From the NCBI GenBank assembly GCA_021464415.1, contig CM038464.1, positions 51,442,783-51,506,782 on the forward strand: 64,000 nucleotides of DNA, written 5' to 3'. This DNA comes from Lonicera japonica. Its lineage: Eukaryota; Streptophyta; Magnoliopsida; Dipsacales; Caprifoliaceae. The notes beneath the pieces were generated by a model. The model saw only the letters and a list, made by a program, of their open reading frames with translations. It was not told where the DNA came from and did not search any database. Shown one piece after another: positions 48,165 through 59,057 of the stretch. Positions within the stretch are counted from its first letter, which is position 1, and each line of letters begins with the position of its first letter. The position numbers and the translations under genes are program-made.

Positions 48165-48940
48165 GCAACTTGAGAAGTTACTTCAGGCCCGGTTTAATTA
48201 TTATAAAAACTTTTTTGTTTCATAAAAAGAGCAGTTTTTCAAACTTCATAAGCAGTGGTTTATAAACAGTCAGTACATTTGCTATCTAAACACCCCATTT
48301 TAGTCCCGGAAAGAAGCCACATCGTATCCTCAGCCACCAGTGCGACTTGAGCTTCATTAATGCCTCAGAGTGCTCTGAGCCCACGAATTGAAACCATTAC
48401 ATTTAATAAGGGACGACAACCAGATCTTCCTCCACCAATCGCCAGATTGAACGAATGATGTCAGCCCGGAGGGGCTAAGAAAAGCCAAACCGTGCATAGT
48501 TGAAATAACGAGTCAGCCATGCCACATACACTCCACAGATAAAGAAGAATGTGGAGTGACAAGCTTGTGTTCCGAGGGTACCAGGGCATCTCGAGCTTTG
48601 ATAGAAGAAAAGTCAACATTTGTACAGTAAGAGGACTATGTTTCTGCAGAGATAAAAGAGTAAGTGTGGGGATGAAGGAAGGAATAGAGGTGTATTTATC
48701 GGAGAAATCGTGTACTTGTACTCATCGTTTGTCATATAACAAGCCTTGTTACAAATACATTTCTCCAACAGACAGGGTTCATTGCTGCCAAAGAAACCAC
48801 TTTTTCGCTACTCACTTAGTTCCTTTTTTCTTTTGCAGGGGCCTGGTGGTCATTTTTATTATGTCATTATAGGCCTGTTTTACACCAGCATGTTTTTCTT
48901 TATATTGCACCAGAGGGTACTTTTATGTAAATTTCTGTGA
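48165..48940 (+). other. 3' non-coding part of the element before the arrays
   Basis: No credible coding region. It ends with the first incomplete copies of the 68-bp array. Confidence 0.5.
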
Positions 48941-48944
48941 AATA

Positions 48945-49610
48945 ATAAAACCCGAGGGTACTTTTATGTAAATATGTGTAAGAAACCTGAGGGTACTTTG
49001 GTGTAATTACGAGAGATATAGGGTTATAAGGGTAAATTGTGTAATTTTCCAAACCTGAGGGTACTTTGGTGTAATTACGAGAGATATAGGGTTATAAGGG
49101 TAAATTATGTAAATTTCCAAACCTGAGGGTACTTTGGTGTAATTTCGAGAGATATAGGGTTATAAGGGTAAATTGTGTAATTTTTCAAACCTGAGGGTAC
49201 TTTGGTGTAATTCCGAGAGATATAGGGGTATAAGGGTAAAATTATGTAATTTCCAAAATCTGAGGGTACTTTGGTGTAATTATGAGAGATATATGGTTAT
49301 AAGGGTAAATTATGTAATTTTCCAAACCTGAGGATACTTTGGTGTAATTACGGGAGATATAGGGTTATAAAGGTAAAATTATGTCAAAACTTGAGGGTTC
49401 TTTTGTGTGATTACGTGAGTTATATAATAAGAGGGTAAAATTATGTAATTTTAAAAAAAAAACAAAAAAAAACCTGAGGGTACTTTGGGGTAATTACGAG
49501 AGTTGTGGGCCTATAGGGAAAAATTATGTAGTTTTCAAAACCTGAGGGTACTTTGGGTAGTTATGAGAGTTATATGATTTTTAGAGTAAATTATGAGAGT
49601 CCTTAAGGTT
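48945..49610 (+). repeat. Tandem array of ~68-bp units
   Basis: About ten units of the form 'cctgagggtactttggtgta' ... 'agggttataagggtaaatt' ... 'ttccaaa'. Units starting at about 48989, 49056, 49123, 49191, 49259 and 49327 are close copies; those before and after are shorter or diverged. The units are non-coding. Confidence 0.93.
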
Positions 49611-50865
49611 TGAAAGGTAAAAGTATGTAAGTTCTAAAAATCGGATATTATTGCTGGGATGATTATGAGAATTAATGAATGTTTGTTTGAACATGCAGGA
49701 AATTGCGAATCAAGATCAACAAAACAGCATGGAAAGTATCCACAGCTTGCAAGCAATACTTTTACATATCAAGTTATCGAACATGTTCAAACACCACTTC
49801 ACTAGTACATGCATAACATACATTATCTTTCAATAGATCACCAAACACGATCATGCACATTTTTAGCGCACTCCACATCCTAGTAGATCACACCACGGTC
49901 ACGATCTACCCTATCATCCCTTGTCAATAGCATGGGAACTGCATCAAAGAACACCTTGAGCATCCAGATACGGAAAAACTCGAGAAATGAGAAGCTAGAG
50001 AGAGAATAAGAGAATGAGAAGAAAAGAGCCCGCTTGTGGGACAAAAACCTACTCCATTGAACTGTCGCATGGCCAATCATATCTCAAACTTGGCATTTTT
50101 TGGTAGGGGAACTTCAAGATGGTTTTTCTTGACTTTTGTGTAAAAAAAACACACACTCGCACGATAATATCGAATGCCATATTCTAAGTCGTTTTTTCAA
50201 ATCGCGAGAGCAAACAGCCTACAAAGAAATCCTTGATCTCTAGAAGACTGAAATCTAGCAATGAGAATGAGAAAATATCAGATAAGACGGGAATATAAAA
50301 AATTGAAAGAGTAGAAAAGAGAAAAATCCCGCATGAGCGCCCAGAGCGAGCGAGAGAAACAGAATTGTATAGAGTGGCAGGGAGAGCCACACCAAGAGTG
50401 ACAGCTAGGCCAAACCGGCTCAGGGCTTCGTCTTGGGTGAGTAAGGCTCCTGATCACGCCAAAACGGGAAAAGAAGCTCCTGGCCAAAAGCAGAAAAGGC
50501 AAGAAAAGCTTCCCCGAACAAGGGAGAAATAAGGACATCGAAAAACAGAAAACGATGTGGGCCTGCGAAAATGCCTCAAAGATGGCCAATGAATATCAAA
50601 GAGATCAGAGACTCCTTCAAAACAGATTTCCTTCTCAGCTTAATAAAATCAGAAACGACTTAGAAACAAGCAAACGGTTGAATCATTGCTACGCACGAAG
50701 TACAAGAATCAAGAAATCCATCGTGAAAACTCCTCTTTCGAAATAAAATAACTTACAAAACAAGTTTTCAGTTTTTCCCAGAGAAAGCAAAACTTTTAGA
50801 ATGGGTATTTAAACTCCCAAATGAGCACTTTTTCCTGAGAGAACTCTCTCTTTAGCTTCTCATCA
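49611..50865 (+). other. Non-coding segment between the two arrays
   Basis: About 1.25 kb of lower AT content. It has several short open frames on both strands and no recognisable domain. Confidence 0.45.
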
Positions 50866-50869
50866 ATTG

Positions 50870-52390
50870 TTACTACAGAGAACCAAACTCACAAGTCCTT
50901 TCTACAGGCACAAGCCCTCTCCGGAGGCAATCCATTCACATAAGCCCTCTGCAGAGGCAAAACATCACTCACAAGACCTTTCTACAGGCACAAGCCCTCT
51001 CCGGAGGCAATCCATTCACATAAGCCCTCTGCGGAGGCAAACCAATCACTAAGCCCTTTTTAGGCGAAAGTCCTTTCCGGAGGCATCCATTCACATAAGC
51101 CCTTTCTACAGGCAAAACATCACTCATAAGTCCTTTCTACAGGCACAAGCCCTCTCCGGAGGCAATCCATTCACATAAGCCCTCTGCGGAGGCAAAACAT
51201 CACTCACAAGTCCTTTTCTACAGGCACAAGCCCTCTCCGGAGGCAATCCATTTACATAAGCCCTCTGCGGAGGCAAAACATCACTCACAATTCCTTTCTA
51301 CAGGCACAAGCCCTCTCCGGAGGCAATCCATTCACATAAGCCCTCTGCGGAGGCAAACCAATCACTAAGCCCTTTTTAGGCGAAAGTCCTTTCCGGAGGC
51401 ATCCATTCACATAAGCACTTTCTACAGGCAAAACATCACTCACAAGTCCTTTTCTATAGGCACAAGCCCTCTCCGGAGGCAATCCATTCACATAAGCCCT
51501 TTGCGGAGGCAAAACATCACTCACAAGTCCTTTCTACAGGCACAAGCCCTCTCCGGAGGAAATCCATTCACATAAGCCCTCTGCGGAGGCAAAACATCAC
51601 TCACAAGCCCTTTTTAGGCGAAAGTCCTTTCCGGAGGCATCCATTCACATAAGCCCTTTCTACAGGCAAAACATCACTCACAAGTCCTTTTTACAGGCAC
51701 AAGCCCTCTCCGGAGGCAATCCATTCACATAAGCCCTTTGCGGAGGCAAACCAATCACTAAGCCCTTTTTAGGCGAAAGTCCTTTCCGGAGGCATCCATT
51801 CACATAAGCCCTTTCTACAGGCAAAACATCACTCACAAGTCCTTTCTACAGGCACAAGCCCTCTCTGGAGGCAATCCATTCACCTAAGCCCTCTGCGGGG
51901 GCAAACCAATCACTAAGCCCTTTTTAGGCGAAAGTTCTTTCCAGAGGCATCCATTCACAAAAGCCCTTTCTACAGGAAAAACATCACTCACAAGTCCTTT
52001 CTATAGGCACAAGCCCTCTCCGGAGGCAATTCATTCACATAAGCCTTCTGCGGAGGCAATCCAATCACTAAGCCCTTTTTTAGGCGAAAGTCCTTTTTGG
52101 AGGCAATTCATTTACATAAGCCCTTTCTACAGGGAAAACATCACCCATTCACAAAGCCCTCCCCAGAGGCAGCTCTTGTTCTTTCTTTTTTACAGATCAA
52201 GTCCTCCCAGAGAGGCACAGTGTAGCAATGGTAGTCCTCCCACCTGAGGCGAAAAGATCAAAAGCCCTCCCATCTGAGGCAAGTGGAGCAATGGTAGTCC
52301 TCCCATCTGAGGTAAGTGGAGCAAATAGAAGTCCTCGAAAGAGGCAATGAGGTATCAAAAGCCCTCTCCGGAGGCATTCACAAACACTTC
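50870..52390 (+). repeat. Tandem array of ~30-bp self-complementary modules
   Basis: About 1.5 kb of modules such as AAGCCCTCTCCGGAGGCAAT, AAGCCCTCTGCGGAGGCAAA, AAGTCCTTTCTACAGGCA and AAGCCCTTTTTAGGCGAA, joined by 'ccattcacat', 'acatcactcac' or 'ccaatcacta'. In every type a CCT (or GCCC) is followed a few bases later by AGG (or GGC), so each module can form a small hairpin. Modules come in higher-order sets of two to five. Toward the end (from about 52190) the modules become TCCTCCCATCTGAGGC, keeping the CCT...AGG pairing although the loop changed. Confidence 0.92.
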
Positions 52391-52492
52391 TGCATGCGTA
52401 CACTCTCTTAGGGTTCTTGCGGGAGCCACAAATCGAAGTATCTTCCAGTCACCTCAATTCCTTGCAAGCAAGGAGCTTGAGTCGAGAGGGTC

Positions 52493-53771
52493 TGTAGACA
52501 CCCTGATCCGTGACCCCCGCAAGAACCCTAACGACCTTCGAGAACTACTATTTTTGGAGTCCGGGACCCACCCGAGCACCCGAAACTACCCCGAAAGGGT
52601 TTGTTGACCAACAAACCCGTTTTTAAGTAGGATTGTCGCACGACATACTGGTATGTCGCGCGACAATCACTCTTATGTCGCGCGACAAACCCCTCTGCAC
52701 CCGACCAACCACTTTCTGACACATCACAGTGTCAGAACCCATCACTTCAGCCGTTTGTCGCGCGACAAACAGATATGTCCCGCGACAAACAGTACAGTGA
52801 ATGGATTGTCGCGCGACAAAGAGAAATGTCGCGCGACACTTGCCCTTTCTGGGGGAATGTCGCGCGACAATCTCTCCCGAGCACCATAAATAGGCCAACA
52901 CCCACAAGGTTCTGGACGGCAAACTTCTCGCACGGTTTCTACACCAAAAACGCCTTATTCTCTCTCATATTTTCTAATCTTTAAGCTTCTCTCGAAAGCA
53001 TATGTGATAACATTTATTTCCGCAAGAGTCTCGGATTAAATCTTGGCACCCGGAGTGCCACCTTCTAGAGTCAGACCGCCGGAAATATCTCTAAGAGGAA
53101 AGCTGATATCCGTCAGAGGTCTTCTCCTGTATTAATATTTTCTCTCTTATTCTTATATATATCGTCGGGAAGGTAACTAAAGTCTCTTCTAGTAATTAAA
53201 TAAGATATTTGTATATTAGTTTTATTGTAGACTTGTTTGAAACTCGAATTTTCTAACGGGGCGCTGTCCCACACCCCGCGACCTGACCGGGCATGTCGAT
53301 CCCCGTCCTAGTAAGCGAAGTGGCGACATAGTTGGGGTAGATTCCAAACGCGCTCGAAAAGTAGGTTCTTCCCAGAAAGCAGTAAGATATCAGTAAAAGC
53401 ATCCAAGTTTTCCAACATAGAATAAACATATAAGACCACTAGAGACCGAAAGGGCGGAATGAGTGGGTGCTTAACACCTTCCCAAACCGTAATATAGTTT
53501 CCGAACCCTATAGAATCCTGGTTTCGTAGACAAACGTGTAAAGAAAGGCTTATCTGTAGCCTTCCCTCTTACACAATCATTTTGTCCGTTTTCTCGTAAA
53601 ACGTACTGGCGACTCTGAACGAACCCTCTTGCATCTAAAAATAGGATAGAGGGACACCCGATATGAATTATCAACACATAGAAGCAAATGGAACAACGAA
53701 ATTCTTTCCGATGTTTCAGACTCCCACCGAACGGGGATGAGACCCGGGGGTCGCATTTGCGGATTCTCACA
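52493..53771 (+). repeat. 3' LTR (1279 bp)
   Basis: Starts TGTAGACACC and ends TTCTCACA, then target duplication CTCCC. It has six perfect TGTCGCGCGACA copies plus two variants (TGTCGCACGACA, TGTCCCGCGACA) between about 52632 and 52870. It is longer than the 5' LTR mainly through one extra ~20-base palindrome module near 52770. Most differences between the two LTRs that I could see by eye are transitions, many at CG sites. The purine run GAGTCGAGAGGG just before it (52479-52490) is a weak polypurine tract. Confidence 0.93.
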
Positions 53772-53945
53772 CTCCCCTATATTGAAGTTTGCTTAGTCGA
53801 AAACTCATTAAATCAGGCCATTTACCATCCCTAATTGTAATGGAAGTTGAATTAGACAGACTTAATTTATTTTACCACTATTTGAATAATATGCATACAA
53901 TTATATTTTTTAAAATATGGTTAAGATTAAAAGTAAAAATTAGTG

Positions 53946-54045
53946 NNNNNNNNNNNNNNNNNNNNNNNNNNNNNNNNNNNNNNNNNNNNNNNNNNNNNNN
54001 NNNNNNNNNNNNNNNNNNNNNNNNNNNNNNNNNNNNNNNNNNNNN
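53946..54045. other. Assembly gap (100 N)
   Basis: Exactly 100 N, the usual placeholder for a gap of unknown size, 174 bases after the 3' LTR. True distance and content are unknown. Confidence 0.99.
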
Positions 54046-55180
54046 TTCTCTATTCTGTTTGGTTATTTCAGAAAAGTTAAGAATAATATACTAAAATTAA
54101 TTATATATTTTGAAATATCTTTATCGACTCAATATTCAACCTAATTAGTACTGAAAAAAAAAATAGAAACTTTGTTTTAAGGAAAAAAAAAAGCAGCAAA
54201 ATTTTGATAAAAAAATAAAGGGTAGACAGAGAGCTCCTAAATGAAAACTTAAATTTCTATTACAAACTCTCACCTTTAAGTTGCACACTCAATTGCACAA
54301 TGCACCCCCGCCACGGATAAACAGCTGCGTTAGCTATTCTAATAACTAATACATCTTCGCCCCCTCGAACTTAGCTTCAGCACCCACCCAAAACCACAAC
54401 TCCACCCTACATTTTCACAATGGCCCCTACATTTTCACTGCTCGCACACTAACCCCTATACTATCTTTTTTTTTTTTCAAGTCCAGGTGGGGCCATGGCC
54501 CCACCTCGCCCTAAGGTCGCTCCGCCCTGGGGGTAGGAGCCTTTTTGAAACCAAAGTATAACTATTTTGACCTAACTCAAGACCCTAATTAGATGATAAC
54601 ATGCTTGTTTTTATATTATATATATAAATATATATTACATTTCTTAGATCAAACAAACATTTCCTTATTATATAGATGTAATATTTCTTTATGTACTGTA
54701 AATAATAGTCCTGGGAAGTGGTGCAATTAAAAATTTAGCTAGTGGAGTCATTTAAAATAATGTATCACCAAATTTTACACCATTTACAGGAACTAAATTA
54801 TCAATCGTAAAGAAGGAGGAATGAATAAATGTTACTTGATTAAAAAACACAAATTCAATAGCAAGTGTAATTGTACCTCTTATAACTCATAAATTTCATT
54901 CAGATATTTAAGTTTATATTTGTCATCGAGTGATCAAAATATCTTTGAGACATAAATTTTGAAAAAAAATCTTGAGTTTTTTTTTTGCAAGATTTTATTT
55001 TTTTAGTTGAATAGCATTTTTTGTGAACAAAAATGTTTAAGCCACACTCTTTTATGATTTTTATATTTATAATTTGGCACTATTATTAATTAATTTTTTT
55101 AAATTTAAATGATATAAATTATACTACCGTTATCTGAACTACCCAATATAATGTAACTTTGGTGGGGGTCATCAGACCCC
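54046..55180. other. Spacer with hAT-terminus-like GC-rich block
   Basis: No gene is seen. A perfect 22-bp palindrome is at 54485-54506, centred on GGGGCCATGGCCCC. It is followed by 'gctccgccctgg' (about 54520-54532), the kind of sequence found at hAT (Tip100-like) termini. No matching opposite terminus was found. Confidence 0.45.
54485..54506. other. Perfect 22-bp palindrome
   Basis: An exact self-complementary block with core GGGGCCATGGCCCC and flanks AGGT/ACCT. It has no spacer and sits in GC-rich sequence within AT-rich surroundings. Confidence 0.9.
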
Positions 55181-55183
55181 TTA

Positions 55184-55476
55184 GGCCTCATTTGGTTCAC
55201 AGAAGGAAAATCAATTCTCTTGTCTTTCCAATGGAAGTGAGAAACTAAAGTTCCTATCAAGTTTCCTTTCTTGTGTTTGGTAAAGCATGGAAATTATTTA
55301 GTTAGGGGTATTGTTGTCTAAAATTTTTGTAATAAATATTGCGAAATAATAAGGGAAAATCAATCCCCTACTTCCCTCTTTGTCAGGGATGTGTTTTAAG
55401 AATTTATACTTACCAAACAAAGAAAATGAAAAACTTTTCTTTTCCAAATACTCAAATTTGCGAACCAAACGAGATC
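55184..55476. mobile_element. Decayed second copy of the Tourist-like MITE
   Basis: Left end GGCCTCATTTGGTTCAC and reversed right end GATCTCGTTTGGTTCGC match the 31301-31623 element. The interior keeps 'caagtttcctttcttgtgtttggta' as well. TTA flanks both sides (55181-55183 and 55477-55479). It is 293 bp with more substitutions and deletions than the first copy. Confidence 0.82.
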
Positions 55477-55479
55477 TTA

Positions 55480-56454
55480 GAGTAGGAGGTACGGCCCCCT
55501 GTCTCAGCCCCCATATGCCAATGGGTTATTGAGACACCTATTATTGCACATTTGCACCAGCATTGGACTTGATTGGTGGGATATTTTCTAATTTTAGAGA
55601 GTCAAGTTACAAGTTTCAATTATGATAAATATTTTATAAAGTATAAGTTTAAATTTTATGAAATGCAATTTTTAAAAGTTAAGGCATTAGTAAAATTTTT
55701 TGAATTTTTAGTCTCGACGTAAGTAACTTGTCTTTAACTAAATTATAAATAAATTTAGTCTAATGCATACAAATTGACCCAAATTATCCGAACCATTTTG
55801 AACCACAAAAAAAGGTGGGATGCTTTCTTGAATTTCAGATAGTTTTGATTGTGAAACAAAGTTATGTTTAGACATTGAGAATGATTTTGTGTGTAGTTTG
55901 TAGTTTGCCTGCTTTACTGGCTTTTGTTATATCAAAAAAAGAAAAAAGAACCAAAGTTCTGTACTTCCGGCCCTTGATATATAATATTGTCTATACATCC
56001 ATTACTGGATTTTTTTTAAACGATAGCTCTAGCCTTAGAATGTGTTTAAAAAGAAATATCATAAAAATAAATTTGGATTTGAGTACATATCCACGGTAAA
56101 TCATAAGAATGTTCCAAAAATAGAGATTGGGGTCTCACTTTTTTCTTTTTTGTTACATTTCCTTTATAACATTCCTATACACTTTGGCGTTTTACAAGAA
56201 CCTTGAATACATTAGCGTTTTGTATTGGAATGTTTAACTCGTTCACAGTGCTTTTGCACACCATTATTTGAACCCACATATACGTAGGGCACGAAAAGCC
56301 CTACTTATCATATGTCTAAATTTGTCATTGTCGATACTCTAGGATCAATCATTCAACAAAATTGGTTATCATACGTTTGAATTGATATATATTGATATGA
56401 TTTTAAACCGTAAAAGTGAATGGTATATTACGGTCGACCCATACAACACTGTGC
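55480..56454. other. Intergenic spacer
   Basis: No gene or recognisable element; one short open frame (55875-56099) has no domain-like content. Confidence 0.5.
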
Positions 56455-56603
56455 AGTGAAGTTGTTAGTGGTAAGCGCCCATAGATCATGTGTGAGACTT
56501 GGGTTCATGTCACATCAACCACATTTTATAACATCTGTTTCTCGATTCTCTTTGATATAATGTAGTACTGTAGATATAAGGTTTCCTCTAGTTAAAAAAA
56601 AAG
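56455..56603 (+). mobile_element. tRNA-derived SINE remnant
   Basis: Box A-like TAGTGGTAAGCGCC (about 56466) and box B-like GGGTTCATGTCAC (about 56501) are followed by a ~90-base body and an A run (56594-56602). The layout fits a short tRNA-related SINE. Family and target duplication were not established. Confidence 0.4.
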
Positions 56604-56613
56604 GGGGTGGAGA

Positions 56614-56871
56614 TATTGGCACCGGCACTCCCAATATCTAATGAAAAATAATTTCACTTTTCATTCGGTCATTCACAACTGAATAAGAAGTATATATATG
56701 TTATTCGGTTATAAAAAACCTAGTATAAATTTAATAATGCTTTACTTGATTGTCAATGACTGAATATATAAATTTATACTCGATCCTTAAGAACCGAGTA
56801 ACAGATACTTTACTCAATTGTAAAAACTAAATAAAAGTGAGAGTGTAATTAAATTATTTTAGGGTGCCAAT
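56614..56871. mobile_element. Possible MITE with short inverted ends
   Basis: ATTGGCACCG at the left and, reversed, ATTGGCACCCT at the right give a 9-base inverted terminus. Inside are repeated 'actcggtt/aaccgagt' phrases in opposite orientation. Target duplication not found. Confidence 0.3.
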
Positions 56872-57861
56872 AAAAAACAAAAATACAACACAATCTCTCT
56901 CTTAATATCCTTCAAGGACCGGAGGGTGATGATTCTCCATGGGTAAGCATAATGACCAAGTGGTTCGTCACGTTCCGTTGGATCTTCCAGTTGTAAGTTT
57001 TACGTCACTACGAGTCCAATCACTTGGGAGGTCTTGTGCGAAAAGTAATTTGATATATAAGTATAATTAAAACTTGATATTATTTTATAACTGAACAGTT
57101 ATTTTGTTATAGTTACTAATTAGGAGGCTAGTTTTGGTTTAAGATGTCAGATTTCATGCCAAATTTTGATACTTGTACGCATTTTATGACGTGTATCAAA
57201 TAGAAAGTAAAACTCAGAATTTTTGAAACAATTCATTTAGAGAGACATTCCAGGTTCGAATTTTATTAGAGATGTTTCGGAGGATTTTCATTATTTTTAA
57301 TTAAATGTAACAATTAAGACCTCCCTTTTTAAAATATATATATTGAAATGATTTTAATTAAATTAATAAAATTAATTTTTATAAAATGTTGAAAAAAGAG
57401 ATGAGACGCATGATTTTATGAGATGAGATATTCTACGTATTTTCCTTAATTTCTCTAAATTTTTTGTCACCCAACAACTAAAATTTGAAATTTCACCAAG
57501 AACAAAAATGTTAATAAAAACTATCTCACCAAATATATCCCTCGTTTCATTCGATTTCTCATATAAAAAAATCTTTGCTTTTTTTAATTATTTTACATCT
57601 TTACCATCAAATACACTTTTAAGTTTCCATTCAAAATCCTGGTAAACAAATAGAAATCAATTTTTGCTTTCCATTTTACATCTTTACAAAAGACAAGTTC
57701 CACCTAGACTTCTAAAGGATGTGGGAAATGGACAAGATGAGTGATGAAATTGCATTTTAATTATATTTTGTTTTCTTGATGTCTAGCTTGCACTTCAAGA
57801 AAAAAAGAATATTCTTCCATTTTTACATACATGGCAGACATAATTAAAGTAAACTGTAAAA
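56872..57861. other. AT-rich intergenic spacer
   Basis: No gene or recognisable element is seen. Confidence 0.5.
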
Positions 57862-58131
57862 GTCTTTCAAACAAAAGTAAACGGTAGTTTTTTAACATAT
57901 CCTGTTAAGTGCAAAGGGTAAGAACAAATATTAAAAGAAAATACAAGAAGACTGGACAAAAGGGAAGGAGAAATGAAGTGCATGGTGAGTGCTAGGCAAA
58001 GCTGCAAAAAATTGACATTACGCCATAAAGCTTTCCACCCAATAAGTTCGGAGCTTTTGATATTTGTTGGGATTACGCTATAAATTGACAATACGCTATA
58101 AATAAAAATTTTGCTAAAAGCAATTCCAGAA

Positions 58132-58431
58132 TTATAAGAACGTAATGGGATTACAGCTTATGTGAGAAAACTTTACACAATTTGTTTCTTTAAAAATAGC
58201 CTCATAATATTGGCGAAAGTGCCCTATAAGAGGAAATTCCATATGAGAATCGAAATATTGTTGAGCAAGAATATTAAGAGTTTGAATAAAGCATTGATCA
58301 CTATCTTTAAGATAAATAACAAAGTCTTGCCAGACATTTTGAAGGGCTACAAGAGCAGGTTCTTTAAGAACCTCTGCAAAAGAACTAGAGGATCCTTCTC
58401 CTTTACTTGGTGGGTTAAAAGGAGGATTTAA
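58132..58431 (-). pseudogene. Unidentified coding remnant in tandem unit 1
   Basis: The minus strand is open for 99 codons with a protein-like composition: a Pro/Gly/Ser-rich start (PPSKGEGSSSS), then a helix-like part containing FAEVLKEP and NVWQDFVIYLKD, then PLIGHFRQYYEAIF and NCVKF. The homologous frame in unit 2 keeps the same phrases but has TGG-to-TAG and other stops. Upstream on the same strand, beyond the insert, is an RGRGRGRGSYYS stretch (about 58906-58940) that unit 2 shows joined to it. I do not recognise the family. A pararetrovirus (Caulimoviridae-like) or retroelement structural protein is a guess. The plus-strand open frame here is its shadow. Confidence 0.5.
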
Positions 58432-58459
58432 TCATTTGTCTTGTGAAGATAATCCTCTT

Positions 58460-58905
58460 TGAGAGGCTTAAACCCAAAACCGAACCGCATTTTTTAATCC
58501 CGAACTGAAATCGCAACAGTTTATTTTTTTTGAAACCGAAACCAATCCAAATCAATTTACGGTTAACTGATCCGAACCGTCTCACCTTGAATAACCATTA
58601 TTTTAAGCTAAAAATAAATTTTAGACATTAAATCTAAACACATAATTAAACTTCAAACAAATTAAGTATCCATTCTTCAAAAATAATATATATATTTTTA
58701 TATAAAATAATATTTTTTATATATATGTTCGGGGCAGTTCGGAGCGGTTTTTTTTAAAAAAACCCGAAAAACCCGAACTCGCAGCTTTTTTTTTTAAAAC
58801 CCGAAACCGAACCGGTCTAAAAAAACACGCCCCGAAACTGCTCTAAACGGATCGGATCGGTTCGGTAACCCAGCGGGTTGGTTTTTTTTGCCACCCCTAA
58901 CTGAA
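58460..58905. mobile_element. Insert in unit 1, rich in CCGAACC phrases
   Basis: This block is absent from unit 2 at the corresponding point. It holds repeated 'accgaacc' and 'acccgaa' phrases and ends GCCACCCCTAA, which reversed reads TTAGGGGTGGC, similar to hAT-type ends and to the element at 32897-33842. No target duplication was recognised. Confidence 0.45.
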
Positions 58906-59057
58906 TAATAAGATCCTCTACCTCTACCTCTACCTCTACCTCCTCTGATTTAAGAGGAGCCGGGTCCTGTATGGCCCATTATTTTAAACTCTACAAGAAT
59001 TCCCTTGGTTAGAAAATAAGGGAGATAATTTAATTCTCCTTTAATATATTTAATTAA

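Larger units (their letters stand above)
43800..53771 (+). mobile_element. Complete non-autonomous Ty3/gypsy (Tat/Ogre-like) LTR element, gag-only
   Basis: The element is 9972 bp and flanked by the direct repeat CTCCC (43795-43799 and 53772-53776). It has two LTRs starting TGTAGACACC and ending TTCTCACA, a primer binding site directly after the 5' LTR, a ~1.1-kb leader, a broken gag, a scrap resembling the integrase C-terminus, and ~4.3 kb of 3' non-coding sequence dominated by two tandem arrays. No protease, reverse transcriptase, RNase H or integrase core was found, so it cannot move without help. The gag type, the TGGCGACTC primer site and a repeat-rich 3' region are known traits of the Tat/Ogre group. 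The layout (LTRs with gag only) fits the class named TR-GAG. Confidence 0.9.

Noticed and set aside
51285..51524. Open frame on the minus strand through the hairpin array
   Set aside because: Repeat length happens to keep the frame open; the peptide only mirrors the DNA repeat.
50870..52390. CRISPR-like appearance of the ~30-bp repeat array
   Set aside because: Spacers are not unique but repeat themselves, the modules vary, and the array lies inside a plant LTR retrotransposon.
53789..54094. Open frame running through the N block
   Set aside because: It exists only because unknown bases are not read as stops.
58162..58431. Plus-strand open frame in tandem unit 1 (and its match at 60279-60611)
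   Set aside because: The minus-strand frame has more protein-like content; the plus-strand frame is its shadow, and the unit 2 version runs through the poly-C tract.
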